Origin: JBBUEO01 sp038056915
GTDB lineage: Bacteria; Patescibacteriota; UBA1384; UBA12157; JAENIV01
Assembly (NCBI GenBank): GCA_038056915.1
Contig: JBBUEO010000012.1
Coordinates: 1-13,537, forward strand
DNA length: 13,537 bases
Direction: 5' to 3'
Part shown: positions 1-5,035 of the stretch, in pieces
Position numbering within the stretch: position 1 is the stretch's first letter
Layout of the letters: every line of letters starts with the position of its first letter
Notes under the pieces: generated by a model
Database searches by the model: none
The model's input: only the letters and a program-made list of their open reading frames with translations
Told to the model about the DNA's origin: nothing
Made by a program: the position numbers and the translations under genes

Positions 1-16
1 TTTTTTAACATATTAA

Positions 17-40
17 TTTTACACACCCTGTGTGCAAATA
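17..40. repeat. Palindromic repeat, copy 1 (TTTTACACACCC family)
   Basis: This 24-base segment matches 4751-4774 with only two differences. The arms ACACACC and TGTGTGC form an imperfect palindrome; the copy at 4752-4772 is perfect. It lies downstream of the DUF2283 gene in a stretch with no convincing gene. Function unknown; it could be a small mobile palindrome or a protein-binding site. Confidence 0.6.
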
Positions 41-66
41 ATTCTTAAAATAGTTCGAACGCATTT

Positions 67-106
67 CGTCCCTCCTTCATTAAAATTACGGCGGGCAAGC
101 GAGACG
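67..106 (-). repeat. Diverged hairpin related to the 63-bp repeat
   Basis: Read on the minus strand, this segment resembles the core of the 63-bp repeat at 11387 and 13036. Both have CTTG, a C-rich arm, CGTA, a T-rich centre, then GA and a G-rich arm ending GGGA. It folds as an imperfect hairpin with outer CGTC/GACG and inner CCCGCC/GGAGGG arms. The similarity was seen by eye and is partial, so homology is likely but not proven. Its G-rich arm looks like a strong ribosome binding site in front of a 19-codon reading frame, which is probably incidental. Confidence 0.45.
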
Positions 107-163
107 ACCCCAGCACCAGAACAAAGATTGGTACGGAGACAAGTTATTTTCCACCAAAGGATA

Positions 164-415
164 TTATCGCGCGCAATCTAATGATAAATTAGTAGATTTA
201 GCCGTTAATCTTTCGGCTTTTTTTATAAATTTTGTCGCTTCTAAAATTTCCACCAATACCGGAATATTGTTTTTGGTAAAATGAACAACAATATTGCCAA
301 TTTCTTTGGCATAATCAATCGGCTGATTGGTAATTTCGTAGGTTAAAACATCAGCCTCTGGCTCATAATTAATTTTGGGTTGAGCATCGTCAGAGACGAC
401 ATTCTTATTTTTCAT
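164..415 (-). CDS. DUF2283 family protein, probable antitoxin-like partner
   Basis: An 83-residue protein with the DUF2283 signature. Residues 16-27 read INYEPEADVLTY, followed by a segment in which IGNIVVHF and VEILEAT match the strands and final I-L-A-hydroxyl motif of the family. DUF2283 proteins are small and often encoded beside DUF4258 proteins; the pairing is usually read as a toxin-antitoxin-like module, though the biochemistry is poorly established. The start codon follows GGAG at good spacing and overlaps the end of the upstream DUF4258 gene by 11 bases, so the two are probably translationally coupled. The C-terminal tail after the motif is lysine-rich. The family call is fairly safe; the antitoxin role is an inference. 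Confidence 0.8.
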   Translation of the reverse strand: MKNKNVVSDDAQPKINYEPEADVLTYEITNQPIDYAKEIGNIVVHFTKNNIPVLVEILEATKFIKKAERLTAKSTNLSLDCAR

Positions 416-656
416 AATGTTTGCTCCGGCCAGGATAAAAAGTAATGACTTTAATTAATCCCTCTTCCTTCTTATATACTACCCTTAAAACGTGATATTT
501 GTCAAATTTTCTCTGGGCGATGAATAATGGCAGGCGAGAATAATCAATTTTTTCAGGATCCTCAATCGTTTCAATGACTTGTTTCTTTAAGACTGGAAAT
601 TTATGTTTTTTTAAAATTTCAAATTTTTCTTTAGCATGTTTGGTAAAATAAATCAT
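405..656 (-). CDS. DUF4258 family protein, putative toxin of a DUF4258/DUF2283 pair
   Basis: An 83-residue protein starting MIYFTKHAKEKFEILKKH. It has the DUF4258 pattern: an early T-x-H-A-x-x-(K/R)-(F/M) motif, a helix leading to an E-x-I-x-x-P-x-x-I segment, then strands ending VLRVVYKKE and IKVITFYPGR. The fold is thought to resemble BrnT/RelE-type small RNases, so a toxin role is plausible but unproven. It begins only 23 bases after the 3' end of tRNA-Leu(TAA) on the same strand, has no strong ribosome binding site, and overlaps the DUF2283 gene by 11 bases. No promoter is evident in the 23-base gap, so read-through from the tRNA transcript is possible. Confidence 0.78.
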   Translation of the reverse strand: MIYFTKHAKEKFEILKKHKFPVLKKQVIETIEDPEKIDYSRLPLFIAQRKFDKYHVLRVVYKKEEGLIKVITFYPGRSKHYEK

Positions 657-679
657 AAATTTGATATTTAACGACTGAT

Positions 680-766
680 TGCCCGGGGCGAGACTCGAAC
701 TCGCAAGGGTTGTTTGGACCCAACGGATTTTAAGTCCGTCGCGTATACCAATTCCGCCACCCGGGC
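680..766 (-). tRNA. tRNA-Leu(TAA)
   Basis: The minus strand folds into a complete class II tRNA of 87 nt. The acceptor arms are GCCCGGG and CCCGGGC with discriminator A. The anticodon arm is ACGGA, loop CTTAAAA, TCCGT, giving anticodon TAA. There is a long variable arm and a canonical T-loop TTCGAGT. CCA is not encoded. The first base directly follows the last base of the GIY-YIG stop codon. Bases 731-761 are repeated exactly at 1087-1117. Confidence 0.95.
731..761 (-). repeat. 31-bp direct repeat, copy inside intact tRNA-Leu(TAA)
   Basis: Bases 731-761 (D-arm to the middle of the anticodon loop of tRNA-Leu) are identical to 1087-1117. The copies have the same orientation, are 356 bp apart and bracket the GIY-YIG gene and two hairpins. 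It could be an attachment-site-like duplication, a partial tandem duplication, or an artefact of the scaffold join. Confidence 0.85.
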
Positions 767-1018
767 CTATCTGATAGAATACCTTAACATCATTTTTAGC
801 GTGCTTTTACCTTTTGATGTTTTAAAATATCTTTCCCTTCTTATAGCATCTCTCTTATCAGAAAATGACTCGAAAAATATTAATTTAGTAGGATTTATAC
901 GGTTAGTAGTTCTATTTTGACCTGATTTATGCTCTGCTAATCGATTATGAAGATTATCTGTTCTACCGGTATATAGCTGACTATTTTTAATGCTTTTTAA
1001 TATATAAACAAAATACAT
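767..1018 (-). CDS. GIY-YIG family nuclease abutting tRNA-Leu
   Basis: An 83-residue single-domain GIY-YIG protein. The GIY-like strand is VYIL (Y5) and the YIG-like strand is YTG (Y16). Next come L-x-x-R-L-x-x-H with R26, the second-half motif LIFFESF with a candidate metal-binding E50, then A-I-R-R-E-R. It resembles the small stand-alone UPF0213/YhbQ-type group; these are predicted nucleases of uncertain target. I chose the ATG at 1018 because the domain starts there, although the frame stays open upstream through the hairpins to 1075. There is no strong ribosome binding site. The TAG stop ends one base before tRNA-Leu(TAA), and a 5' half-copy of the same tRNA lies upstream. The context suggests a nuclease linked to duplication or insertion at a tRNA gene. 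Confidence 0.85.
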   Translation of the reverse strand: MYFVYILKSIKNSQLYTGRTDNLHNRLAEHKSGQNRTTNRINPTKLIFFESFSDKRDAIRRERYFKTSKGKSTLKMMLRYSIR

Positions 1019-1036
1019 ATTACCACAAGATTTTAC

Positions 1037-1088
1037 CCATGTACCACATTGGGTACATGGTACCCTGCACCCCACGTGGTGCAGGGTA
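1037..1088 (-). repeat. Two tandem perfect hairpins at the tRNA-Leu half-copy
   Basis: Hairpin 1 has a perfect 9-bp stem, CCATGTACC at 1037-1045 against 1052-1060, with a 6-base loop. Hairpin 2 has a perfect 11-bp stem, TACCCTGCACC at 1061-1071 against 1078-1088, also with a 6-base loop. They lie head to tail and start exactly where the tRNA-Leu half-copy breaks off in its anticodon loop. A TA dinucleotide stands at each end of the inserted block on the minus strand. Neither is followed by a T-run, so they are not terminators. They look like small palindromic insertions. Confidence 0.8.
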
Positions 1089-1122
1089 AGTCCGTCGCGT
1101 ATACCAATTCCGCCACCGCGGC
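1087..1122 (-). pseudogene. 5' half of a tRNA-Leu(TAA) copy, broken in the anticodon loop
   Basis: On the minus strand this reads as the 5' half of tRNA-Leu: bases identical to the intact gene from the D-arm to CTTA in the anticodon loop, then a jump into the hairpins. After the hairpins the sequence resumes TAAAATC, which matches the seven bases expected next, but the rest of the 3' half is not recognisable. The first seven bases, GCCGCGG, differ from the intact acceptor arm GCCCGGG and touch the N gap. They could instead be the tail of the DHH gene fused here by misassembly. Confidence 0.7.
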
Positions 1123-1222
1123 NNNNNNNNNNNNNNNNNNNNNNNNNNNNNNNNNNNNNNNNNNNNNNNNNNNNNNNNNNNNNNNNNNNNNNNNNNNNNN
1201 NNNNNNNNNNNNNNNNNNNNNN
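1123..1222. other. Scaffold gap of 100 N
   Basis: Exactly 100 undetermined bases, the usual arbitrary size for a scaffold join. The gap cuts the DHH phosphoesterase gene on one side and meets the tRNA-Leu half-copy on the other. The true length and content are unknown. Confidence 0.98.
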
Positions 1223-2106
1223 CCGCCGCCGCCGAAAAGTTTGGCAATTTGTGAGACATCAACTTTTTCTTTTTCGGTCCTTAGCGACGCTTGAATATCG
1301 CCCGAAGAGTTTTCATAAAATAAAATCGTTGCTTTGGCATCAGGAATGGTATTCATTAAATTAACCACTCCAGCTAAATCAAAATAGGAAGCCAAACATT
1401 TTTTTAAATCATCGCCGGTAATCACTGAAGAGACAATTTGTAAGTCGTCATTTTTTCTCAATCTTGAAAGGACAATTCCCCATAGTTTTAAAGCGCTGAT
1501 ACTTCGATTCAAAGCGACATTTTGGGTAATAGTTTTAAGCTTTGCACCAAAATTTAATAGTTCAGAGGAAATTTTTAAGGTTTCTGGCGAAGTGTTCGAA
1601 TGTTTAAAACCGCCAGTGTCAGTGTAAATTCCAGTTAGGATGGCAGTGGCAATTTCCGCAGTGATCTTAACCGGCAATTTTTTAATAATTTGCCAAACAA
1701 TTTCTGAAGCTGAAGAAACTTTCTGATCAACTAAATTAAGATTGGCAATTTTCCATAAATCATTTTTCGGATGGTGATCAATGTTGATAAGATTTTTTCT
1801 TTTTTTGGCAAATTTTTTCAAACGCTCGGCAAAGCCGGTTCTTTTGAGATCGCCGCAGTCAATGACAATAATTATTTCGAAATCCCCAAATAAAATATCA
1901 TTTTTAATTTTTTCGGCGGCTTTTAAAAACAAAAATGGCCGGGGGACAGCGTCTTTACAGACCATTTCAATATCTTTATTTAATATTTTTAAAGCCAAAT
2001 ACATTGCCAGCGAAGCAGCGATGGTATCACCGTCGGGATCCTGATGGATCATCAGCAATATTTTTTGATAATTTTGAATCCTTGAGATTACCTTATCAAC
2101 TAACAT
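1223..2106 (-). CDS. DHH/DHHA1 phosphoesterase (NrnA-like), 3' end lost in the gap
   Basis: The visible 294 or so residues cover most of a DHH family protein of the nanoRNase/pAp-phosphatase (NrnA, RecJ-like) type. The motifs are in order: HQDPDGDTIA (residues 21-30, the DxDxD metal site), IDCGD (82-86), NIDHHPKND (108-116, the DHH motif), TDTGGFKHSN (162-171), and in the DHHA1 domain SLRT (274-277) and FGGGG (291-295), the start of the GGGH motif. NrnA degrades short RNA oligonucleotides, and some members cleave pAp or cyclic dinucleotides; the substrate here cannot be told. The family normally continues with H-x-x-A-A-G and about 25-30 more residues, which fall in the gap. The start overlaps the MBL-like gene by 11 bases. 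It is the last gene of a four-gene operon. Confidence 0.9.
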
Positions 2107-2569
2107 TTAAGACCACGACTTTTCTTTCGTCTTGGGGTAAATCACTTTCAGAAAATTTCCACAGATCCAATCCCGCCGGGGAAATACCCTCTTCCTTTAA
2201 AAATTCTTCAAGATTTTGACTATACATTGGTACGACAATCGCCGGTTCAATCTGATTGATAATTTCGATAGCGGTTTTGGTTTCAGTAAAATCTCCTCCG
2301 CCGACGCCGATTAACAAAACATCAATGCCATTTAATTTTTCCAATTCTTCGGAGGAAAAAACCTTGCCTTTTTTAATCCACGCGATCGTCATTTTTTCTG
2401 AATATATCTCAATAATGCCGTCAATTACTTCCATTTCCACCGAGCCTGCTTCATATTCGCCGGGGGTACTGATTTCTAAATCCCCTAAAGAAATTTTTCT
2501 GCCAATTTTTAAGGTTTTCGATCGCGTCTTGACAGTAAAATTATCTTCGCCCTGATAAGTGATAATCAT
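2096..2569 (-). CDS. Degenerate MBL-fold (beta-lactamase-like) protein
   Basis: A 157-residue protein with the outline of the UPF0173/UlaG-like metallo-beta-lactamase fold. The N-terminal strand is MIITYQGEDNFTVKT. The middle reads IDVLLIGVGGGDFTETKTA, and then EPAIVVPMYS, corresponding to the family's P-x-(I/V)-V-I-P-M-H-(Y/F). The histidines that bind metal are missing: no HxHxDH is present, and the final H is replaced in PMYS. The protein also lacks the usual segment between the first strands, making it shorter than the 210-240 residues of active relatives. It is therefore probably non-catalytic. It starts in the ATGA overlapping the S1 stop and overlaps the DHH gene by 11 bases, so translation is coupled. 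Confidence 0.75.
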   Translation of the reverse strand: MIITYQGEDNFTVKTRSKTLKIGRKISLGDLEISTPGEYEAGSVEMEVIDGIIEIYSEKMTIAWIKKGKVFSSEELEKLNGIDVLLIGVGGGDFTETKTAIEIINQIEPAIVVPMYSQNLEEFLKEEGISPAGLDLWKFSESDLPQDERKVVVLNVS

Positions 2570-3771
2570 TTTTTTCCTTTATTTTTTGAGGTTTTTTTAG
2601 TAGAACTTGATATCCTTTTAGATTTTTTCGGATTTTTTTGGATTTCTTTTTTGGGTTCTTTTTTAGTAGAAATCGAAGGAATTTTTTTCTTCTCATCAAG
2701 ATTTTTCATCGATAAAGCTAATTTGTGAAGTTCTCTTTCAATCGAGATAATTTTGAATTTAAATATTTTGCCTTCTTCAACTATTTCTCGAGGATCAGTA
2801 ATCTTTTCACCAAGCTCGGAGATATGGACAAGACCGTCAAGTTTGCCAACTTTGACGAAAGCGCCAAAAGGAGTAATTTTAGTCACTGTCCCGGAAACAA
2901 TATCGTTGACTTTATATACCAGGGCTTCCTTAAGCCAGGGATCCGGCTGAAGTCGTTTGATAGAAAAAGACAAACGATTATTTTCTGTCGAAATCACTTC
3001 CACCTCAACTTTATCGCCCACCTTAAATTTTTGTCCTAAATCATCAATATGTTCCCAGGAAACTTCAGAAATGTGGACCAATCCTTCCATCTCTTCGTCT
3101 TGATAAGAAACCTTAACAAATAAGCCAAAATTGACAATACCGGTAATTTCGCCACTCAAACGCAACCCAATCTTGATTTTTTCTAATTTCTCCCGAAAAG
3201 CGACATCGCCGGCGGCTTTTTCGGAAAAAATCAATTTACCCGCCGCGGCCTCAAAATTTAAAATTTTCACCTGAAAAGTTTGATTAACCAGGGGCTGAAG
3301 TTTTTTTAAAATTTCTCCTCGATCGCCTGAAGATACTTTTGGATAATGGGAGCTGGCCAATTGCGACAGCGGCAAAAAACCCTCGAAATCGCCAAATTGA
3401 CAAATTAAACCTCCTTTATTGGCGGAAGTCGCCTTCACCGGTAAAACCTCCCCTTTTTCATATTTTTCCGCTAAAAGTTTGGTGATTCTTTCTTTGTCAG
3501 CCCGACGCAAGGATAAAACTACATAGCCCTCATCGTTTTCCACCGTTAAAATATAGGCGAGAATTTTATCGCTAACTTTTACCTCCCCCATTTCCGGCGA
3601 AAGCTCCTGCTCGGGAATTATCCCCAAAGAAAAACCGCCGACATCGACCAAAATTTTATTTTTTAAAATTTGTAAGACCTTGACTTCAAAAAGTTCGCCC
3701 GCTTTAAAGGGGATTAGACCGTTACCAACTTTCTGAGCCAAATCTTTCATTGTCTTGGGTTCTGAAGTCAT
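2566..3771 (-). CDS. rpsA: Ribosomal protein S1-like, four S1 domains
   Basis: A 401-residue protein with four S1 RNA-binding domains, at roughly residues 25-90, 105-187, 202-273 and 289-356. Domains 3 and 4 are the best preserved: each has G-x-(V/I)-x-x-(I/V)-x-x-F-G-x-F-V-K-V, then GLVHISE, and a closing L-S-(F/M)-S strand. Domains 1 and 2 are more diverged, as in the ribosome-binding N-terminal half of bacterial S1. The last 40 residues are a disordered lysine/serine-rich tail. S1 binds mRNA on the 30S subunit during initiation; E. coli S1 has six domains, and four-domain forms are common in other phyla. The start overlaps the preceding stop in ATGA, and the stop overlaps the next start the same way. 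Confidence 0.93.
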   Translation of the reverse strand: MTSEPKTMKDLAQKVGNGLIPFKAGELFEVKVLQILKNKILVDVGGFSLGIIPEQELSPEMGEVKVSDKILAYILTVENDEGYVVLSLRRADKERITKLLAEKYEKGEVLPVKATSANKGGLICQFGDFEGFLPLSQLASSHYPKVSSGDRGEILKKLQPLVNQTFQVKILNFEAAAGKLIFSEKAAGDVAFREKLEKIKIGLRLSGEITGIVNFGLFVKVSYQDEEMEGLVHISEVSWEHIDDLGQKFKVGDKVEVEVISTENNRLSFSIKRLQPDPWLKEALVYKVNDIVSGTVTKITPFGAFVKVGKLDGLVHISELGEKITDPREIVEEGKIFKFKIISIERELHKLALSMKNLDEKKKIPSISTKKEPKKEIQKNPKKSKRISSSTKKTSKNKGKK

Positions 3772-4220
3772 TTTGATTTTACCTTTCTATTTTTTTGATT
3801 GTTCTTTGGCAAATATTTATTGAAATTTTCCTGTTTCAAAAATTCCTTAATTTCCTTTGGAAAAATAATCAGCCGAAAATAAAGTAAATAAATCAGCCAA
3901 ATTACAAAAACGATTAATAGCAAGCCGAGAAAAAAACGGCTGCCCAAATAAGGAATCGCTTGCCATCGGCAAAAAATTAAAAATAAACCAACAATGCTAG
4001 GATAGAAAAAAATATTAAAGAGCTTATTTCTAATTTCTCGATAAACAGGAATTTTAATAAATTTACGCCGGTACCAAAACCAATTAGCGATGGCAATTAT
4101 GACCAAAAAACCAAATATGAAAACAAGATAGCGGTAATCCGAATCAGCTGGCGGGGTTTTCTCAAAAAGATAAGCTGGTTCAACAAGTTTTTTGGGATCA
4201 AAATTATTAAAAATTTCCAT
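3768..4220 (-). CDS. Small membrane protein, unknown function, first in the S1 operon
   Basis: A 150-residue protein with three probable membrane segments, at about residues 31-50, 70-84 and 96-118, separated by basic loops (YRRKFIK, REIRNK). The C-terminal 30 residues are lysine- and asparagine-rich and probably cytoplasmic. I do not recognise the family. Its stop overlaps the S1 start by four bases, so it is coupled to ribosomal protein S1. There is no good ribosome binding site before the ATG at 4220. It starts about 20 bases beyond the 3' end of the broken tRNA-Phe copy, so its transcript may come from the tRNA cluster upstream. Confidence 0.8.
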   Translation of the reverse strand: MEIFNNFDPKKLVEPAYLFEKTPPADSDYRYLVFIFGFLVIIAIANWFWYRRKFIKIPVYREIRNKLFNIFFYPSIVGLFLIFCRWQAIPYLGSRFFLGLLLIVFVIWLIYLLYFRLIIFPKEIKEFLKQENFNKYLPKNNQKNRKVKSK

Positions 4221-4255
4221 TTTCGATATTTAGGCAAGTGCCGGATCGCAGAATC

Positions 4256-4291
4256 CCCGCCTGCATCGCTATGCGAAGCATTGCGGGCAGG
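4256..4291. repeat. 36-nt hairpin inserted in a tRNA-Phe T-loop
   Basis: This hairpin lies exactly between TTC and GATT of the T-loop of the broken tRNA-Phe. On the minus strand it pairs CCCGC/GCGGG, TGC/GCA and TCGC/GCGA around the loop ATA, with one AA/G internal loop and one T-T mismatch. It is a candidate mobile palindrome. Confidence 0.65.
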
Positions 4292-4326
4292 GAACTGCGT
4301 ACACGTTGATTTTCAGTCAACTGCTC

Positions 4327-4386
4327 CCCGCCGAAAGCTCAAGCATTCAGGCGAGTCTGCCTAAATGCCCCTTGGGCTTTTGGCAG
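4327..4386. repeat. 60-nt palindromic insert in a tRNA-Phe D-arm
   Basis: The core is a 10-bp stem, GCATTTAGGC against GCCTGAATGC on the minus strand (one G-T pair), with loop AGACTC. It is extended after a GGG bulge by CAA/TTG and AAAGC/GCTTT. It separates the D-loop remnant from GAGCA of the broken tRNA-Phe. The insert is richer in G+C than its surroundings. Confidence 0.6.
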
Positions 4387-4409
4387 TTACCATTGAGATT
4401 GCAATTATT

Positions 4410-4481
4410 TGCCGGAGGGCAGAATCGAACTGCCGACACCATGATTTTCAGTCATGTGCTCTACCATTGAGCTACTCCGGC
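4410..4481 (-). tRNA. tRNA-Phe(GAA)
   Basis: A complete 72-nt cloverleaf. Acceptor GCCGGAG/CTCCGGC, D-arm GCTC-AATGGTA-GAGC, anticodon arm CATGA-CTGAAAA-TCATG with anticodon GAA, T-arm GGCAG-TTCGATT-CTGCC, discriminator A. CCA is not encoded. A degenerate second tRNA-Phe follows about a dozen bases downstream. Confidence 0.96.
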
Positions 4482-4635
4482 TTATAATTAAAGTTTCATG
4501 AAATGCGAAATGGAAATGGGGATTATTAATTCCTCATTTCTAATCTCATATCTCAAATATACTTATAATGGTTAGGAGGCTGTTTTAAGTTCAAAATTAT
4601 CGTATCAGAAAAAATTTTTTTTGGCAAGGGCGTAG

Positions 4636-4708
4636 TGGGCGACAGAGGATTCGAACCTCTAACCCCTTGGATGTAAACCAAGTACTCTAACCATTGAGCT
4701 AGTCGCCC
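4636..4708 (-). tRNA. tRNA-Val(TAC)
   Basis: A complete 73-nt cloverleaf. Acceptor GGGCGAC/GTCGCCC, D-arm GCTC/GAGT, anticodon arm CTTGG-TTTACAT-CCAAG with anticodon TAC, T-arm AGAGG-TTCGAAT-CCTCT, discriminator A. CCA is not encoded. The 154 bases between it and tRNA-Phe hold no gene that I can support. Confidence 0.95.
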
Positions 4709-4750
4709 ATCTATGAAAATAGACTTAATAAAATCTCACCATATTTTTTA

Positions 4751-4774
4751 TTTTACACACCCGGTGTGTAAATA
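4751..4774. repeat. Palindromic repeat, copy 2 (perfect 21-bp palindrome)
   Basis: TTTACACACC at 4752-4761 and GGTGTGTAAA at 4763-4772 are perfect inverted arms around a single C. The 24-base unit matches 17-40 with two differences. It lies between tRNA-Val and tRNA-Leu(GAG). There is no T-run suited to a terminator on the minus strand, so a binding site or small mobile palindrome is more likely. Confidence 0.7.
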
Positions 4775-4840
4775 TGTGTAAATAACAATAACGGCATTAA
4801 CGGTTGGGAAACATTGAGTAAAAATTCTTTTAGCCATATT

Positions 4841-4926
4841 TGGTGCCGGGGACAGGACTCGAACCTGCACGCCATTTCTGGCCTAGCACCTCAAGCTAGC
4901 GTGTATGCCAATTCCACCACCCCGGC
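4841..4926 (-). tRNA. tRNA-Leu(GAG), CCA encoded
   Basis: A complete class II tRNA. Acceptor GCCGGGG/CCCCGGC, anticodon arm CTAGC-TTGAGGT-GCTAG with anticodon GAG, long variable arm, T-arm CAGG-TTCGAGT-CCTG, discriminator A. The encoded CCA occupies 4841-4843. Only this gene and tRNA-Gly appear to encode CCA in the window. Confidence 0.95.
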
Positions 4927-4962
4927 ATAATTATATTCTACCTGAAAAATTAGGGTTATGTC

Positions 4963-5000
4963 AAAAAGAAAAGCCCGGCGTATAAAACAACTACGCCGGG
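4963..5000 (-). terminator. Rho-independent terminator after the GC-rich gene
   Basis: On the minus strand CCCGGCGTA (5000-4992) pairs perfectly with TACGCCGGG (4982-4974), a 9-bp GC-rich stem with a 9-base loop. It is followed by CTTTTCTTTTT. It ends transcription of the 5036-5521 gene before tRNA-Leu(GAG). Confidence 0.85.
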
Positions 5001-5035
5001 ACGTCAGGACCAGTAAAGACTACGTTCGGATTCTC

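Larger units (their letters stand above)
4239..4398 (-). pseudogene. Second tRNA-Phe copy split by two palindromic insertions
   Basis: Read on the minus strand: a D-loop remnant CTCAATGGTAA (4397-4387), a 60-nt insert (4386-4327), then GAGC A, anticodon stem GTTGA, loop CTGAAAA (anticodon GAA), stem TCAAC, variable loop GTGTA, T-stem CGCAG, TTC, a 36-nt insert (4291-4256), GATT, T-stem CTGCG, and the 3' acceptor arm ATCCGGC plus A. Removing the second insert restores a perfect T-arm, CGCAG-TTCGATT-CTGCG. The anticodon stem differs from the intact neighbour yet still pairs, so this was a separate functional tRNA-Phe. No 5' acceptor arm (GCCGGAT expected) is visible, so it is presumably dead. 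Confidence 0.7.

Noticed and set aside
5..64. 19-codon frame behind a perfect ribosome binding site (GGAGG)
   Set aside because: The G-rich sequence belongs to a hairpin related to the 63-bp repeat, and the frame ends inside the palindromic repeat at 17-40. It is more likely an accident of two repeats than a truncated gene.
1019..1075. N-terminal extension of the GIY-YIG protein
   Set aside because: The extra 19 codons are translated from the two hairpins. The GIY-YIG domain begins at the ATG at 1018.
1033..1122. Continuation of the DHH protein across the gap into the tRNA-Leu half
   Set aside because: The frame is open only because the gap is written as N. The residues after the gap are translated tRNA and hairpin sequence, apart from a possible A-A-G at the very edge.
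767..1122. Group I intron in tRNA-Leu(UAA) with a GIY-YIG ORF
   Set aside because: The site and ORF type would fit, but I see no group I catalytic core, the spacer before the ORF is only two hairpins, and the downstream tRNA is complete rather than a 3' exon.
1935..2219. Plus-strand frames across the DHH and MBL-like genes, and similar frames in S1 and comM
   Set aside because: They are antisense to well-supported conserved genes, and their translations show no family features.
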